In this document: piece after piece, positions 39,361-47,537 of the stretch
How the letters are laid out: every line of letters begins with the position of its first letter
How positions within the stretch are numbered: the first letter of the stretch is position 1
The notes under the pieces: model-generated
Databases searched by the model: none
The model's input: the letters and a program-made list of their open reading frames with translations, nothing else
What the model was told of the DNA's origin: nothing
DNA from: an uncultured Bacteroidota bacterium
GTDB taxonomy: Bacteria > Bacteroidota > Bacteroidia > B-17B0 > Aurantibacillaceae
Reading direction: 5' to 3'
Assembly: GCA_903893815.1 (NCBI GenBank)
Contig: CAITNS010000047.1
Span: 1 to 64,000, forward strand
DNA length: 64,000 bases
Translations under genes and position numbers: made by a program

Positions 39361-39934
39361 TGTTTTTATCTAATTTAATTTTCAAATTTCGTTTTCCGTT
39401 TTGTATAAAGCTTTTTACTTCGTTCATCGTATAACCTGTTAGGTCAACAATGTCGTTATACGATTTCTCTTTCAAGTAAAATAATTCAATACACTTTCTC
39501 TGATCTTCGTTTAATTCTTCAATCGCTTTTTCAAGCTGAGTATATTGCACTTCTTTTTCCTCTGCCTTATTTTGATGCATTCCGCTGTCCGTTTCCATAA
39601 ACGAATCAGCATGTATCTGTATATCAATCTCTTTCTTTAGCTTAGATTGTTTTCCCCTCAATATCATTAAACAATGATTTTTTGAAAAGGTATATAACCA
39701 ACTCTTAAAATACTCGATATTAAATTTTAACAAATCTGCTAGTAGTTTTTCGAAGATTTGCATGACTGCATCTTTGGCCTCATCCTCATCTTTTAAATAC
39801 TTAAAAGACAAACCCAAAACCAAATGAGAATAACGTTTATATAATATCCCAACAAACACATTGTTTTTTGTATTTTTATACTCTGTAATCAATTCGTTAT
39901 CAGAGAAATGGTTGTATTTTTCGTTGTAAATCAC
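39344..39934 (-). CDS. ECF-type RNA polymerase sigma factor
   Basis: I choose the GTG at 39934 (196 aa, normal for ECF sigma); the frame continues to 40120 but the extra sequence (NINKVLNKVNFNILFLAKNQ) is unlike any sigma domain. Sigma2 is in LYKRYSHLVLGLSFKYLKDE followed by AKDAVMQIFEKLLADL; sigma4 is in LNEDQRKCIELFYLKEKSYN followed by the HTH NEVKSFIQNGKRNLKIKL. It should direct polymerase to its own regulon under control of the overlapping anti-sigma gene. Divergent from the YfiR operon. Confidence 0.9.
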   Translation of the reverse strand: MIYNEKYNHFSDNELITEYKNTKNNVFVGILYKRYSHLVLGLSFKYLKDEDEAKDAVMQIFEKLLADLLKFNIEYFKSWLYTFSKNHCLMILRGKQSKLKKEIDIQIHADSFMETDSGMHQNKAEEKEVQYTQLEKAIEELNEDQRKCIELFYLKEKSYNDIVDLTGYTMNEVKSFIQNGKRNLKIKLDKNSEQPR

Positions 39935-40071
39935 ACGTTTTTTGGTAGCATAAATGTATTGATTTTTGGCGAGGAATAATATGTTAAAATTAACTTTGTT
40001 TAATACTTTGTTAATGTTATATTTGTTGGTTGATGAATATTGGCAAACTATTTGTATAATTGACACATTAA

Positions 40072-40602
40072 TTGAAATTTTTATTAAAATATAGCTTATT
40101 ACTACTTTTGGCTTTTTCAAGTCTGAGTTTTCAGCAACAGCAAAGTTTTGATCCAGCAGCTAAAGTTAAAGCTGCATTTCTTTATAATTTTACCAAATAT
40201 TTTGAGTGGCCAGATAAAATGAAATCGGGTAATTTTATTATTCAAATTATTGGAACAAATACTAATCTTAATCAGGAACTCAACAAAATGGCTTCTTCCA
40301 AGCAAGTTGGGAACCAAAAACTTGAAATTAAAACGTCAACAAGCATAGATGCATCAACTCAGCCTCATATCATTTTTCTTTTAAGTGAATCTTCTGATAT
40401 GTTAAAGGAAATTAATTCAAAATATAAAGGCAAAGGTTCATTAGTTGTTACTGAAAAAAATGGTTTAGCAAAAGCAGGATCAGCCATTAATTTTGTAGTT
40501 ATGGATAATAAACAAAAATTTGAGTATAATAAAAATAATGCCGTTAAAGCTGGTTTAAAAACGGGTGACGGACTAAATAGTTTAGCTATTGTAATTGATT
40601 AA
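40072..40602 (+). CDS. YfiR-family (DUF4154) periplasmic protein
   Basis: A 176-aa protein from a TTG start; the signal peptide MKFLLKYSLLLLLAFSSLSF begins right there and no better start exists. The mature part matches YfiR: DPAAKVKAAFLYNFTKYFEW, then a central IIFLLSESSDMLKEI and the terminal GDGLNSLAIVID. YfiR in gamma-proteobacteria represses the diguanylate cyclase YfiN from the periplasm. Here no GGDEF gene is present; the operon instead encodes a HAMP-SpoIIE phosphatase, so its target is probably that protein. Confidence 0.9.
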   Translation: MKFLLKYSLLLLLAFSSLSFQQQQSFDPAAKVKAAFLYNFTKYFEWPDKMKSGNFIIQIIGTNTNLNQELNKMASSKQVGNQKLEIKTSTSIDASTQPHIIFLLSESSDMLKEINSKYKGKGSLVVTEKNGLAKAGSAINFVVMDNKQKFEYNKNNAVKAGLKTGDGLNSLAIVID

Positions 40603-40611
40603 ATAATTTTT

Positions 40612-40619
40612 TAAATTTG
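40612..40619 (+). promoter_or_regulatory. Candidate -7 box with -33 TTG for the TPR gene
   Basis: TAAATTTG matches TAnnTTTG exactly. A TTG lies 20 bases upstream (40589-40591). The box ends five bases before the GTG at 40625, so a transcript starting here would be leaderless or nearly so. It could uncouple the phosphatase genes from yfiR. Confidence 0.5.
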
Positions 40620-40624
40620 TACAC

Positions 40625-41533
40625 GTGTTATCATTTTCAAAATCATATCATTATCTAAAAAGTTGTATTTGCTTTTTATTAATATTTGTTTGGCATAATC
40701 AATATGCACAAACTGATTTGTTTTTTGATGCACAAAGACTTTGTAATGAAAAGAAATTTGATGAAGCTTTACCTATCATTGAAAAAATAATTATTCATCC
40801 TGAAACAAAAAATGATCCTGCATCCTGGCACATTCGTTCATTTGCTTATATTCAAACTTTCAAACAATCTTTACTTTCTGCAACTGATAAAATCTATTTA
40901 TTAGATACCGCCATGTATTCCGCATTAAGATCAATGAAATTGGATACTGCAAAGGCATACATTGAAAACAACAATTCATTTATTAAAAATGGAGCCAGCT
41001 CTTACTATAAATTAAGTATAATTCTTTTACAAGATTCATTAAATTCTGTAAAATCGGAGCAATACTACTTAAATTATAAAAAATACACTTCAATTTTTGA
41101 CCCTTCTTTCGATTTTAAACAAAAAGACATTAATTATTTTAATACTACTGGTAGTACTTTTGAGGACTTGTATATGAGAAATAACTTTAATCAAAAATAT
41201 GGAGATATTGCAAAATATGCATTATTAAAAGTTCTAGATATAGATAGCCAAAATATTAGTGCTAATATTAATCTGGGTATATTATATTACAATCAAGGGG
41301 CAACATTGATGCGTATGATGGACTATGATGTTGATTTAGCTCAATTAGATGTTATTCAAGAAAATGCAAAAAAATTATTTAAACAGTCTTTACCATTTAT
41401 GATTAAGGTATACCAGTTAGACCCTAAAGCAGAGAAGGCATTGGAGAGTTTGCAAGGCATTTATTCAGCATTACTGGATGATGAAAAAGCAAATGAGTTC
41501 AAACAAAAGAAGGAAGCCTTAAACAAAAAATAA
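40625..41533 (+). CDS. Secreted TPR-like protein
   Basis: A 302-aa protein from a GTG start with a signal peptide (LKSCICFLLIFVWHNQYAQ). The N-terminal DAQRLCNEKKFDEALPIIEK and later NISANINLGILYYNQGATLM are TPR-like; a final helix pair follows (QLDPKAEKALESLQGIYSAL). The gene lies between yfiR and the SpoIIE phosphatase gene, suggesting a periplasmic partner in the same signalling route. No enzymatic motif seen. Confidence 0.75.
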   Translation: MLSFSKSYHYLKSCICFLLIFVWHNQYAQTDLFFDAQRLCNEKKFDEALPIIEKIIIHPETKNDPASWHIRSFAYIQTFKQSLLSATDKIYLLDTAMYSALRSMKLDTAKAYIENNNSFIKNGASSYYKLSIILLQDSLNSVKSEQYYLNYKKYTSIFDPSFDFKQKDINYFNTTGSTFEDLYMRNNFNQKYGDIAKYALLKVLDIDSQNISANINLGILYYNQGATLMRMMDYDVDLAQLDVIQENAKKLFKQSLPFMIKVYQLDPKAEKALESLQGIYSALLDDEKANEFKQKKEALNKK

Positions 41534-41544
41534 GAGGCTGTTAT

Positions 41545-43329
41545 ATGAAATTTAGATTCACCATTGGTAGAAAAATAGGAACAGGTTTTGGAGCTCTGCT
41601 TTTTTTAACGCTAATTGCCTTCATTTTTACAATTGTAATTGTTACAAAAAGCAAACAATCAACAGAATCTGTGGTTGGACAAGTAACACCTTCAGTATCT
41701 GCATTAAAAGAATTCAATTTTATTTTACAAAAATCACAAACATTAATTTCTAAATGGAATTACAATCAATCTGGAAATGACGATCCTTCAAAAACAGAGT
41801 TAAGAAATTTGATTAACAAAGATTATCCCCACATAAAAAAAGAAATAAATTCATTATCAAATAATTGGACAAAAGAAGAAATAGAGAAAGCTAAAACTAT
41901 CATTCAATTTAGTGATGGTTTATTTAGATTATACCAGGAAGAAATTATGACACCTCTTAATTCATGGGAGAGCTATGACGATGCAAACGTTAAATTTTTA
42001 GTGACTTCGCCTTTCGAAGATAGTCAGGAAAAAATAAAAATACTTTATGTTCAATTAAATGATTTGATTACTCAAAAAGAATTGAATGCTGAAACTACTA
42101 AAGAACAAATGTTTAGTTCATTTAATTTTTTAGATAGATTTGTTAAATTATTAGGTATTGGTTTATTTATAGGAGGTATATTAATTGCCGTTTTTACAAC
42201 AAGCTCAATTACAAGACCGATTCAACAACTAAAAAAAATGTTGTTGTCAATGGGCCTTGGCATTTTACCAAAAGAGCGCATTAACTATCGCACAGATGAA
42301 ATTGGTGAAATGGGAATTGCATTAAATAGTTTAGTTGAGTCAATGGAAAGTACGACTGAGTTTGCTAAACAAACAGGAAAAGGAAATTTTGACGCTTATT
42401 ATAAACCTCTAAGTAAAGATGATACATTAGGTCATGCTTTATTAAAAATGCGTGACGGCTTATCTGAAAACGAAAGAGTACTAGAGCAAAAAGTAGTAGA
42501 AAGAACCGAAGAAGTTGTAAAACAAAAAGAAGAGATTGAATTAAAAACAAAAGAACTTGAAATACTTTTTAAACAAGTTACAGATAGTATACACTATGCA
42601 AAAAGAATTCAAGAAGCCATCTTGCCCCCAAACAATTTAGTAAAACAAATTTTACCAGAATCATTTGTATTATATAAACCAAAAGATATTGTAAGTGGAG
42701 ATTTTTATTGGATTGATAAAAAGAAGGAGTGGTGTTATTTTGCTGCAGTTGATTGCACTGGGCATGGCGTGCCAGGTGCATTTATGAGTATTGTAGGTTA
42801 CAACTTGTTAAAAGATATTTTAAAAAACACAGATAGCATGCAACCATCTATTATCATGGATAAAATGAATGATGGTGTTGCAAATACATTACATACAAAT
42901 ACAACATCTGGTAAACAAACCAAAGATGGTATGGATATGACATTATGTGCATTAAACTATGACACTTTAGAGTTGCAATTCTCTGGTGCCTTTAATCCAT
43001 TATATATTATTCGTGGGAATGAATTAATACAATATAAAGCAGATAAATTCCCTGTGGGTATGTTTATTGGAGAAAAACAAAATTTCACCAATCATAGTAT
43101 CCAATTACAAAAAGGGGATAGTATTTATATTTTCTCTGACGGATACGCTGATCAGTTTGGTGGGCCGAAAGGTAAAAAATTCATGGCAGGAAACTTCCGT
43201 CAGTTATTATCTGATGTAAGTAAACTACCAATAGAAAAGCAAAAAACAATGCTAAATCAAACCATTGAGGAATGGAGAGGAAATTTAGAGCAAGTAGATG
43301 ATATTTTAATTATCGGTGTTAAAGTATAA
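41545..43329 (+). CDS. HAMP-domain sensor with SpoIIE (PP2C-type) phosphatase
   Basis: A 594-aa membrane protein. TM1 is near residues 11-33, then about 165 residues of mostly helical periplasmic domain (MCP-like four-helix sensor), TM2 near 201-222, HAMP to about 275, a coiled coil (EEVVKQKEEIELKTKELEIL), and the SpoIIE domain from about 370. Phosphatase metal sites are visible in DIVSGDFYWID, DCTGHGVPGAF and FSDGYADQFGG. Such proteins dephosphorylate anti-sigma-antagonist-like (STAS) partners. No STAS or kinase gene is adjacent, so the substrate is unknown. Confidence 0.92.
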   Translation: MKFRFTIGRKIGTGFGALLFLTLIAFIFTIVIVTKSKQSTESVVGQVTPSVSALKEFNFILQKSQTLISKWNYNQSGNDDPSKTELRNLINKDYPHIKKEINSLSNNWTKEEIEKAKTIIQFSDGLFRLYQEEIMTPLNSWESYDDANVKFLVTSPFEDSQEKIKILYVQLNDLITQKELNAETTKEQMFSSFNFLDRFVKLLGIGLFIGGILIAVFTTSSITRPIQQLKKMLLSMGLGILPKERINYRTDEIGEMGIALNSLVESMESTTEFAKQTGKGNFDAYYKPLSKDDTLGHALLKMRDGLSENERVLEQKVVERTEEVVKQKEEIELKTKELEILFKQVTDSIHYAKRIQEAILPPNNLVKQILPESFVLYKPKDIVSGDFYWIDKKKEWCYFAAVDCTGHGVPGAFMSIVGYNLLKDILKNTDSMQPSIIMDKMNDGVANTLHTNTTSGKQTKDGMDMTLCALNYDTLELQFSGAFNPLYIIRGNELIQYKADKFPVGMFIGEKQNFTNHSIQLQKGDSIYIFSDGYADQFGGPKGKKFMAGNFRQLLSDVSKLPIEKQKTMLNQTIEEWRGNLEQVDDILIIGVKV

Positions 43330-43361
43330 AAAAGGCTTTAAAATAATTGAAATCCTTTTTT
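43328..43361. terminator. Bidirectional terminator between convergent genes
   Basis: AAAAAAGG and CCTTTTTT, extended by TTT/AAA, form a hairpin with A and T runs on both sides. It serves the SpoIIE gene (plus) and possibly the small lipoprotein gene (minus). Confidence 0.6.
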
Positions 43362-43366
43362 GAGTT

Positions 43367-43612
43367 TTATTGAATTTGACAGTTGATACTGTAGTCTCCA
43401 AAAAAATCAGTTCCTGAATCTGTATTTTCATTGCATCTATCTTCAGCTCTTTTTCTTGTATCCTTATAAGTGTATTGAGAATAATCACCTGTTGCACTGC
43501 CAGAAACACTAGTGTATGTTTTAGAACATTTACATACATAGTCCTTTTTGCAAGAAGTCATTGATGTTCCTGCTGCTAATAAAACTACTGCTAATAAAAT
43601 TGTTTTTTTCAT
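43367..43612 (-). CDS. Small Cys-rich lipoprotein
   Basis: An 81-aa protein with a lipoprotein signal (lipobox SMTSCKKD, Cys at residue 20). The mature part has Cys in YVCKCSKTY, EDRCNENTD and YSINCQIQ, so disulfides are likely. This is a common but unassigned Bacteroidota type. The opposite frame at 43306-43539 lacks such features and is a shadow. Confidence 0.72.
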   Translation of the reverse strand: MKKTILLAVVLLAAGTSMTSCKKDYVCKCSKTYTSVSGSATGDYSQYTYKDTRKRAEDRCNENTDSGTDFFGDYSINCQIQ

Positions 43613-43750
43613 TATGTTTTTTTAATTGTATAATTTATGTTACAAAGGTGCTAGAATAACAATGAAACATATTACATAAATTCTAATAATACTTACATCA
43701 TTCACACTTATAAATATGTAACAAAATGATTACTGAAAAAGAAAAACTTT

Positions 43751-43758
43751 TACCTTTG
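43751..43758 (+). promoter_or_regulatory. Candidate -7 box of the DUF5808 gene
   Basis: TACCTTTG matches TAnnTTTG and ends eight bases before the ATG at 43767, predicting a leader of only about five bases. Confidence 0.5.
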
Positions 43759-43766
43759 TAAATATC

Positions 43767-43997
43767 ATGACTGATAAAGACAATAAACCAAGTAAAGAAA
43801 CTCTAGAAGAATGGAGTAAAAATCCAGATAATTGGATTTTAGGTGTTTTTTATTTCAACAGAAAAGACAAACGTATTTTTCCACCTAAACGAATCGCTCA
43901 GTTTGGATGGACCGTGAACTTCGCTAATCCTATTTCTGTATTAGCTATTTTGGCAATTATAGTAGCTACTATATTAATTACAAAACAAAGAAAGTAA
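43767..43997 (+). CDS. DUF5808 small membrane protein
   Basis: A 76-aa protein. The soluble N-half has the DUF5808 pattern NPDNWILGVFYFNRKDKRIF followed by PKRIAQFGWTVNFANP; a single TM helix (ISVLAILAIIVATILI) ends the protein. The family is widespread and of unknown function, possibly sensing or packing against the membrane. Confidence 0.85.
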   Translation: MTDKDNKPSKETLEEWSKNPDNWILGVFYFNRKDKRIFPPKRIAQFGWTVNFANPISVLAILAIIVATILITKQRK

Positions 43998-44019
43998 GCT
44001 GTTAAATTTAAAATAAGAA

Positions 44020-44145
44020 AAATCTGTTATACTTTTTGATTATCAAATTCAAGCTCAGCAAATTTTAGCAGCTCATCCTATTTGCGTTGAGCAATTAATT
44101 CTTTTGCATGCTATTAAACAAAAAAAAATATCTTTAATAAGTTAA
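44020..44145 (+). pseudogene. Short reading-frame remnant
   Basis: A frame without start codon encodes about 40 residues containing DYQIQAQQILAAHPICVEQL and ends in TAA at about 44145. It looks like the C-terminal piece of a lost gene; I recognise no family. Confidence 0.35.
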
Positions 44146-44148
44146 GAG

Positions 44149-44400
44149 ATGAAAAACAAAAGCACATTAGACTTTTTAACTGTGAGCATTGTATTAACAC
44201 TAATTGGTTTAATAGTCATAATAGCAGGAATGTACTATAAAACAACTGGAGAAATAACCTCTGGAGTTACAATGAATAAGCATGGAAGTCCATACGGTAC
44301 TGGCACTTTAGATGGTAATGGTATGATATTTTGCGGCGTATTATTTTTAGGATTTGGTTATGCAATGCGAGATAAAGATGAAGATAAACCAGAAAAATAA
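44149..44400 (+). CDS. Small two-TM membrane protein
   Basis: An 83-aa protein with TM segments around residues 10-28 (LTVSIVLTLIGLIVIIAGMY) and 58-73 (GMIFCGVLFLGFGYAM) joined by a Gly-rich loop (KHGSPYGTGTLDGNG), and an acidic tail. No known domain. It starts four bases after the preceding remnant. Confidence 0.6.
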   Translation: MKNKSTLDFLTVSIVLTLIGLIVIIAGMYYKTTGEITSGVTMNKHGSPYGTGTLDGNGMIFCGVLFLGFGYAMRDKDEDKPEK

Positions 44401-44439
44401 ATCAACAACCAAAAACATTAGTTTTATTTCATTTTACTA

Positions 44440-44713
44440 TTTGTTATTACATATAATCCTTCTCTGGAACAAACCATTAAATTAGACACAATGCTATTAA
44501 AAGGTGATTTATTTCGAAAAAGATTTATAATTGCAAAATACACAAATCATCGTTGGAAAAGACACTATTTATAAGACTCAACAAGTATTGGTAAATGACA
44601 GTTTGGTATTAAACTACATGCAATTACAAAAAAGTGCATTTGCTATTCCTTTAACTAAACTGAATTTAAAAGAAAGTACTCCTATTACTATTAAAATTAT
44701 ACAATCGTTTTAA
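44440..44713 (+). pseudogene. Probable frameshifted C-terminal gene fragment
   Basis: Two consecutive plus frames carry protein-like sequence without an ATG start: about 44448-44572 (TYNPSLEQTIKLDTMLLKGD) and 44534-44713 (IVGKDTIYKTQQVLVNDSLV, ending IKIIQSF). A frameshift near 44530-44570 would join them. The product family was not recognised. It lies directly upstream of the universal stress protein gene. Confidence 0.4.
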
Positions 44714-44808
44714 ATACTGAGCATAATCATATCAATAACTAACCATTCTCATTTTTGGGCAACACTAGATTGTTGAACTTCGTTATATAAACCAAAGAAA
44801 CAATCCAC

Positions 44809-45642
44809 ATGCGAAAAATATTAGTTACAACAGATTACTCTACTAACTCAAAAGCTGGCGTGCGTTTCGCCATTCAATTTGCTTCTAAATCTTCCGGAGA
44901 AATAATTTTTTATCATGTACACGAAGGTCTAGCAGACAATAATTGGAACCAAAAAAAGAAAAACGAAAATCCTGACCACGATTTAAGACTAGAGAAACTT
45001 CATAAGTTTATAAATTCTATTTACACTTCTAGTGAGTTACCATTAGTGAAGTATCGTTGTGCAGTTGAAGTTGGGTTCGACACAAATAATATGATTTTAA
45101 ATTTCGCAAAACAATGTAAAGCAGATTATATATGCATTAGCACAAGAGGTGGAGGCACATTAAAAAAATTACTTGGAACTACTACTTCCGCTTTAATTGA
45201 AAAATCAACAACTCCAATTTTAGTTGTGCCAAAAACATACCGCATAAAACCAATAAACGAAATATGGTATTCATCTGATTTAGCTAATTTAAAAAGTGAA
45301 TTAATTAAGGTGCAAAAATTTGCTTTACCATTTAAAGCAAATATCCATGTGTATTATTATGATTTTATGATTGAGGTAGATGAAATCATGAATAAACTAA
45401 ATAAAATCGCAGCTAAATATACTACCAAAGACACTTATTTTCATTTTAAGAAAATGAAAATAGACCACACCATTTCTCATCACTTACAAAATGATATGAC
45501 TAAACACAAACCTTCTTTGGTTGTATTGTTTACTAAACAAAACCGTAGTTGGATAGACCGATTATTTTATCGAAACAATACCAAAGAAGTGACTTTTGAT
45601 ACCAAAACTCCTTTACTCATTCTAAAAAAGATAAGCAAATAA
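44809..45642 (+). CDS. Universal stress protein, tandem UspA domains
   Basis: A 277-aa protein with two Usp folds. The first starts KILVTTDYSTNSKAGVRFAI and ends with the ATP-binding consensus G-2x-G-9x-G(S/T) region LGTTTSALIEKSTTPILVVP near residue 125-145. The second (EIWYSSDLANLKSELIKV to TPLLILKKI) lacks a clear nucleotide loop. Typical Bacteroidota arrangement; induced by stress in other species. Confidence 0.9.
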   Translation: MRKILVTTDYSTNSKAGVRFAIQFASKSSGEIIFYHVHEGLADNNWNQKKKNENPDHDLRLEKLHKFINSIYTSSELPLVKYRCAVEVGFDTNNMILNFAKQCKADYICISTRGGGTLKKLLGTTTSALIEKSTTPILVVPKTYRIKPINEIWYSSDLANLKSELIKVQKFALPFKANIHVYYYDFMIEVDEIMNKLNKIAAKYTTKDTYFHFKKMKIDHTISHHLQNDMTKHKPSLVVLFTKQNRSWIDRLFYRNNTKEVTFDTKTPLLILKKISK

Positions 45643-45660
45643 TTTGATTATTCCTAATGA

Positions 45661-45700
45661 AATAGGCTTTAGTATGACTAAAGCCTATTTTTGTTTTTTT
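45661..45700 (+). terminator. Rho-independent terminator of the usp gene
   Basis: AATAGGCTTTAGT and ACTAAAGCCTATT form a perfect 13-bp stem around a three-base loop, followed by a T-rich tract. Also lies at the end of the convergent thioesterase gene. Confidence 0.9.
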
Positions 45701-46160
45701 AATTCAATTTATGCGTTTCTTTTTCCATATCTGTTTCTTCGGCAGATAATAAACCTTTCCCAAAACGCTTAAAACGCTCGTAGTAACGAATCTTTACTCG
45801 TTCCGAAATAGGAATAGCATTTCCTTCTTCATCAATACGGACAAATTTCACATTAGTATGTGTCACAATTTCTTGTTCACCTGTATACACGTTATGCTTA
45901 CGAATTTCCATATAAAGCTCTAAGGAAGTAGATCCAAATTTAATGACCTTGCCATAAATTTTCAAAATGCCACCAACCTTAACTGGTTTCTTAAACATTA
46001 ATTCATCAAATTTAATAGTTACCATGCGGGGGGTGTCGCACAATTGTGCAGCATAAGAACCAGACGCATCATCAATCAAAGAAATTAAGCGTCCTCCAAA
46101 CATATTATTATGGATGCCGATATCAAATTCTTTGCAAATGTATGTGGTAATTAATTCCAT
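45699..46160 (-). CDS. Acyl-CoA thioesterase (hotdog, cytosolic type)
   Basis: A 153-aa hotdog-fold protein. NNMFGGRLISLIDDASGSYA contains the N/D catalytic pair typical of YciA/BACH-type thioesterases, followed by MVTIKFDELMFKKPVKVGGI and a YMEIRKHN strand. It hydrolyses acyl-CoAs to free acids; substrate range unknown. It is distinct from the 4HBT protein at 15641. Confidence 0.9.
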   Translation of the reverse strand: MELITTYICKEFDIGIHNNMFGGRLISLIDDASGSYAAQLCDTPRMVTIKFDELMFKKPVKVGGILKIYGKVIKFGSTSLELYMEIRKHNVYTGEQEIVTHTNVKFVRIDEEGNAIPISERVKIRYYERFKRFGKGLLSAEETDMEKETHKLN

Positions 46161-46223
46161 TGTATTTAGATATGAGTTATGAATGATGATTTATGAGTTT
46201 TGGATTACAATATTAAATATTTT

Positions 46224-46283
46224 CCCGCTAATCTCGCATATAACGCAAATAAAAAATCAGCGAATATTAGGGAAATCTGCAGG
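46224..46283. repeat. Family B inverted pair (hairpin)
   Basis: CCCGCTAATCTCGCATATAA (left) and the segment ending GGGAAATCTGCAGGA (right) are imperfect inverted copies related to the ends of the element at 21313-21546. Only a few A residues separate them. It lies between the thioesterase start and the cysN stop. Confidence 0.45.
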
Positions 46284-46289
46284 ACATTG

Positions 46290-47537
46290 TTAATCAATTG
46301 TCCCAGCTGCTATCGTATTATTGGTATTCTCATTAATTAAAATAAAAGAACCCGAATTTCTGTTATCAGCATAACTATCAAAACTAATAGGTTCGGCAGT
46401 TTTAATTAACACTTTACAAATATCATTGAGCTTCATCGCTCCATCGCTCTCTAATTGAGAAAATGAATGAATATCAATTTTACTAATTACTTCTTTTACT
46501 ACCGCTTTAGTTCTAAACGAATTTTGTTGCAATAAAATCTTTTGTCCAGGTATATATGTCGCATTATCCATCCAGCAAATCGTAGCTGTCACTTCTTTTT
46601 CTGTTTTAGGCAAATGCTCCGTAGGTACAATTGAATTTCCTCTGCTAATATCTACATCGTCTTTTAAGTGTAATACTACTGGTGTATTAGTTTCAGCTAA
46701 ATCTACTTCTTGTTGATTCACTTCTATTTTATCAATCGTTGTCTCAATACCAGAAGGTAGTACCGTTACTTTTTGTCCTTTTTGATAAGAGCCACTTACT
46801 ACCCTACCTGCAAAGCCCCGGTAATCATGCAAGTCATCCGTTTGCGGACGAATGACATATTGCACTTGAAAACGAGAAACATCTGTTTGTTTTGCTTCTA
46901 CAATTTCAATGGTTTCTAAAAACTCTAATAAAGGTTTTCCTTTGTACCAAGACATTTTATCAGACTTAGTCACTACGTTATCTCCAGCCAATGCACTTGC
47001 AGGAATAAAAGAAATATCTTTTAAATTCAATTGTTTAGCAAACGTTAAATAATCACTTTCAATTTGTTTGTACTTCTCTTCTGAGTAATCCACCAAATCC
47101 ATTTTATTAATGCACACCAATACATGAGGCATTCCCAAAATGGCAGAGATAATACTGTGACGTTTAGTTTGATCAGTAATACCATTACGAGCATCTACCA
47201 ATATAATTGCTAGATTAGCATTAGATGCGCCAGTAAACATATTACGTGTATATTGAATATGCCCTGGAGTATCAGCAATAATAAACTTGCGTTTATCTGT
47301 ACTAAAATATTTATAAGCCACATCAATCGTAATACCCTGCTCCCGCTCCGCTCTAAGACCATCCGTTAATAAGGCCAAATCAATTTCTGTATTCGTTCCT
47401 GTTGTTTTACTCTGGCGAGTTAAGGTTTCAATAATATCTGTTGAGATAGAATTGCTATCGTATAACAAACGACCAATCAATGTGCTTTTGCCATCATCGA
47501 CGTTACCTGCTGTAAAAAATCTTAGTAATTGCATCAT
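46290..47537 (-). CDS. cysN: Sulfate adenylyltransferase subunit 1 (GTPase)
   Basis: A 415-aa EF-Tu-like GTPase that drives APS synthesis by CysD. G motifs: G1 GNVDDGKSTLIGRLLYDS, G2 EREQGITIDVAYKYFS, G3 DTPGHIQYTRNM, G4 NKMDLV. Two beta-barrel domains follow, as in EF-Tu. There is no APS-kinase (CysC) fusion. It starts at the second of two ATGs or directly after the cysD stop, so the two are coupled. Confidence 0.96.
   Translation of the reverse strand: MMQLLRFFTAGNVDDGKSTLIGRLLYDSNSISTDIIETLTRQSKTTGTNTEIDLALLTDGLRAEREQGITIDVAYKYFSTDKRKFIIADTPGHIQYTRNMFTGASNANLAIILVDARNGITDQTKRHSIISAILGMPHVLVCINKMDLVDYSEEKYKQIESDYLTFAKQLNLKDISFIPASALAGDNVVTKSDKMSWYKGKPLLEFLETIEIVEAKQTDVSRFQVQYVIRPQTDDLHDYRGFAGRVVSGSYQKGQKVTVLPSGIETTIDKIEVNQQEVDLAETNTPVVLHLKDDVDISRGNSIVPTEHLPKTEKEVTATICWMDNATYIPGQKILLQQNSFRTKAVVKEVISKIDIHSFSQLESDGAMKLNDICKVLIKTAEPISFDSYADNRNSGSFILINENTNNTIAAGTID

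Noticed and set aside
39935-40120. Extended N-terminus of the ECF sigma factor
   Set aside because: The extra 62 residues are Asn/Ile/Lys-rich, unlike any sigma domain, and would overlap the yfiR start; the GTG at 39934 gives the normal length.
43306-43539. Minus-strand frame encoding 77 aa over the small lipoprotein
   Set aside because: The alternative frame at 43367-43612 has a lipobox and signal peptide; the 77-aa frame also runs through the terminator.
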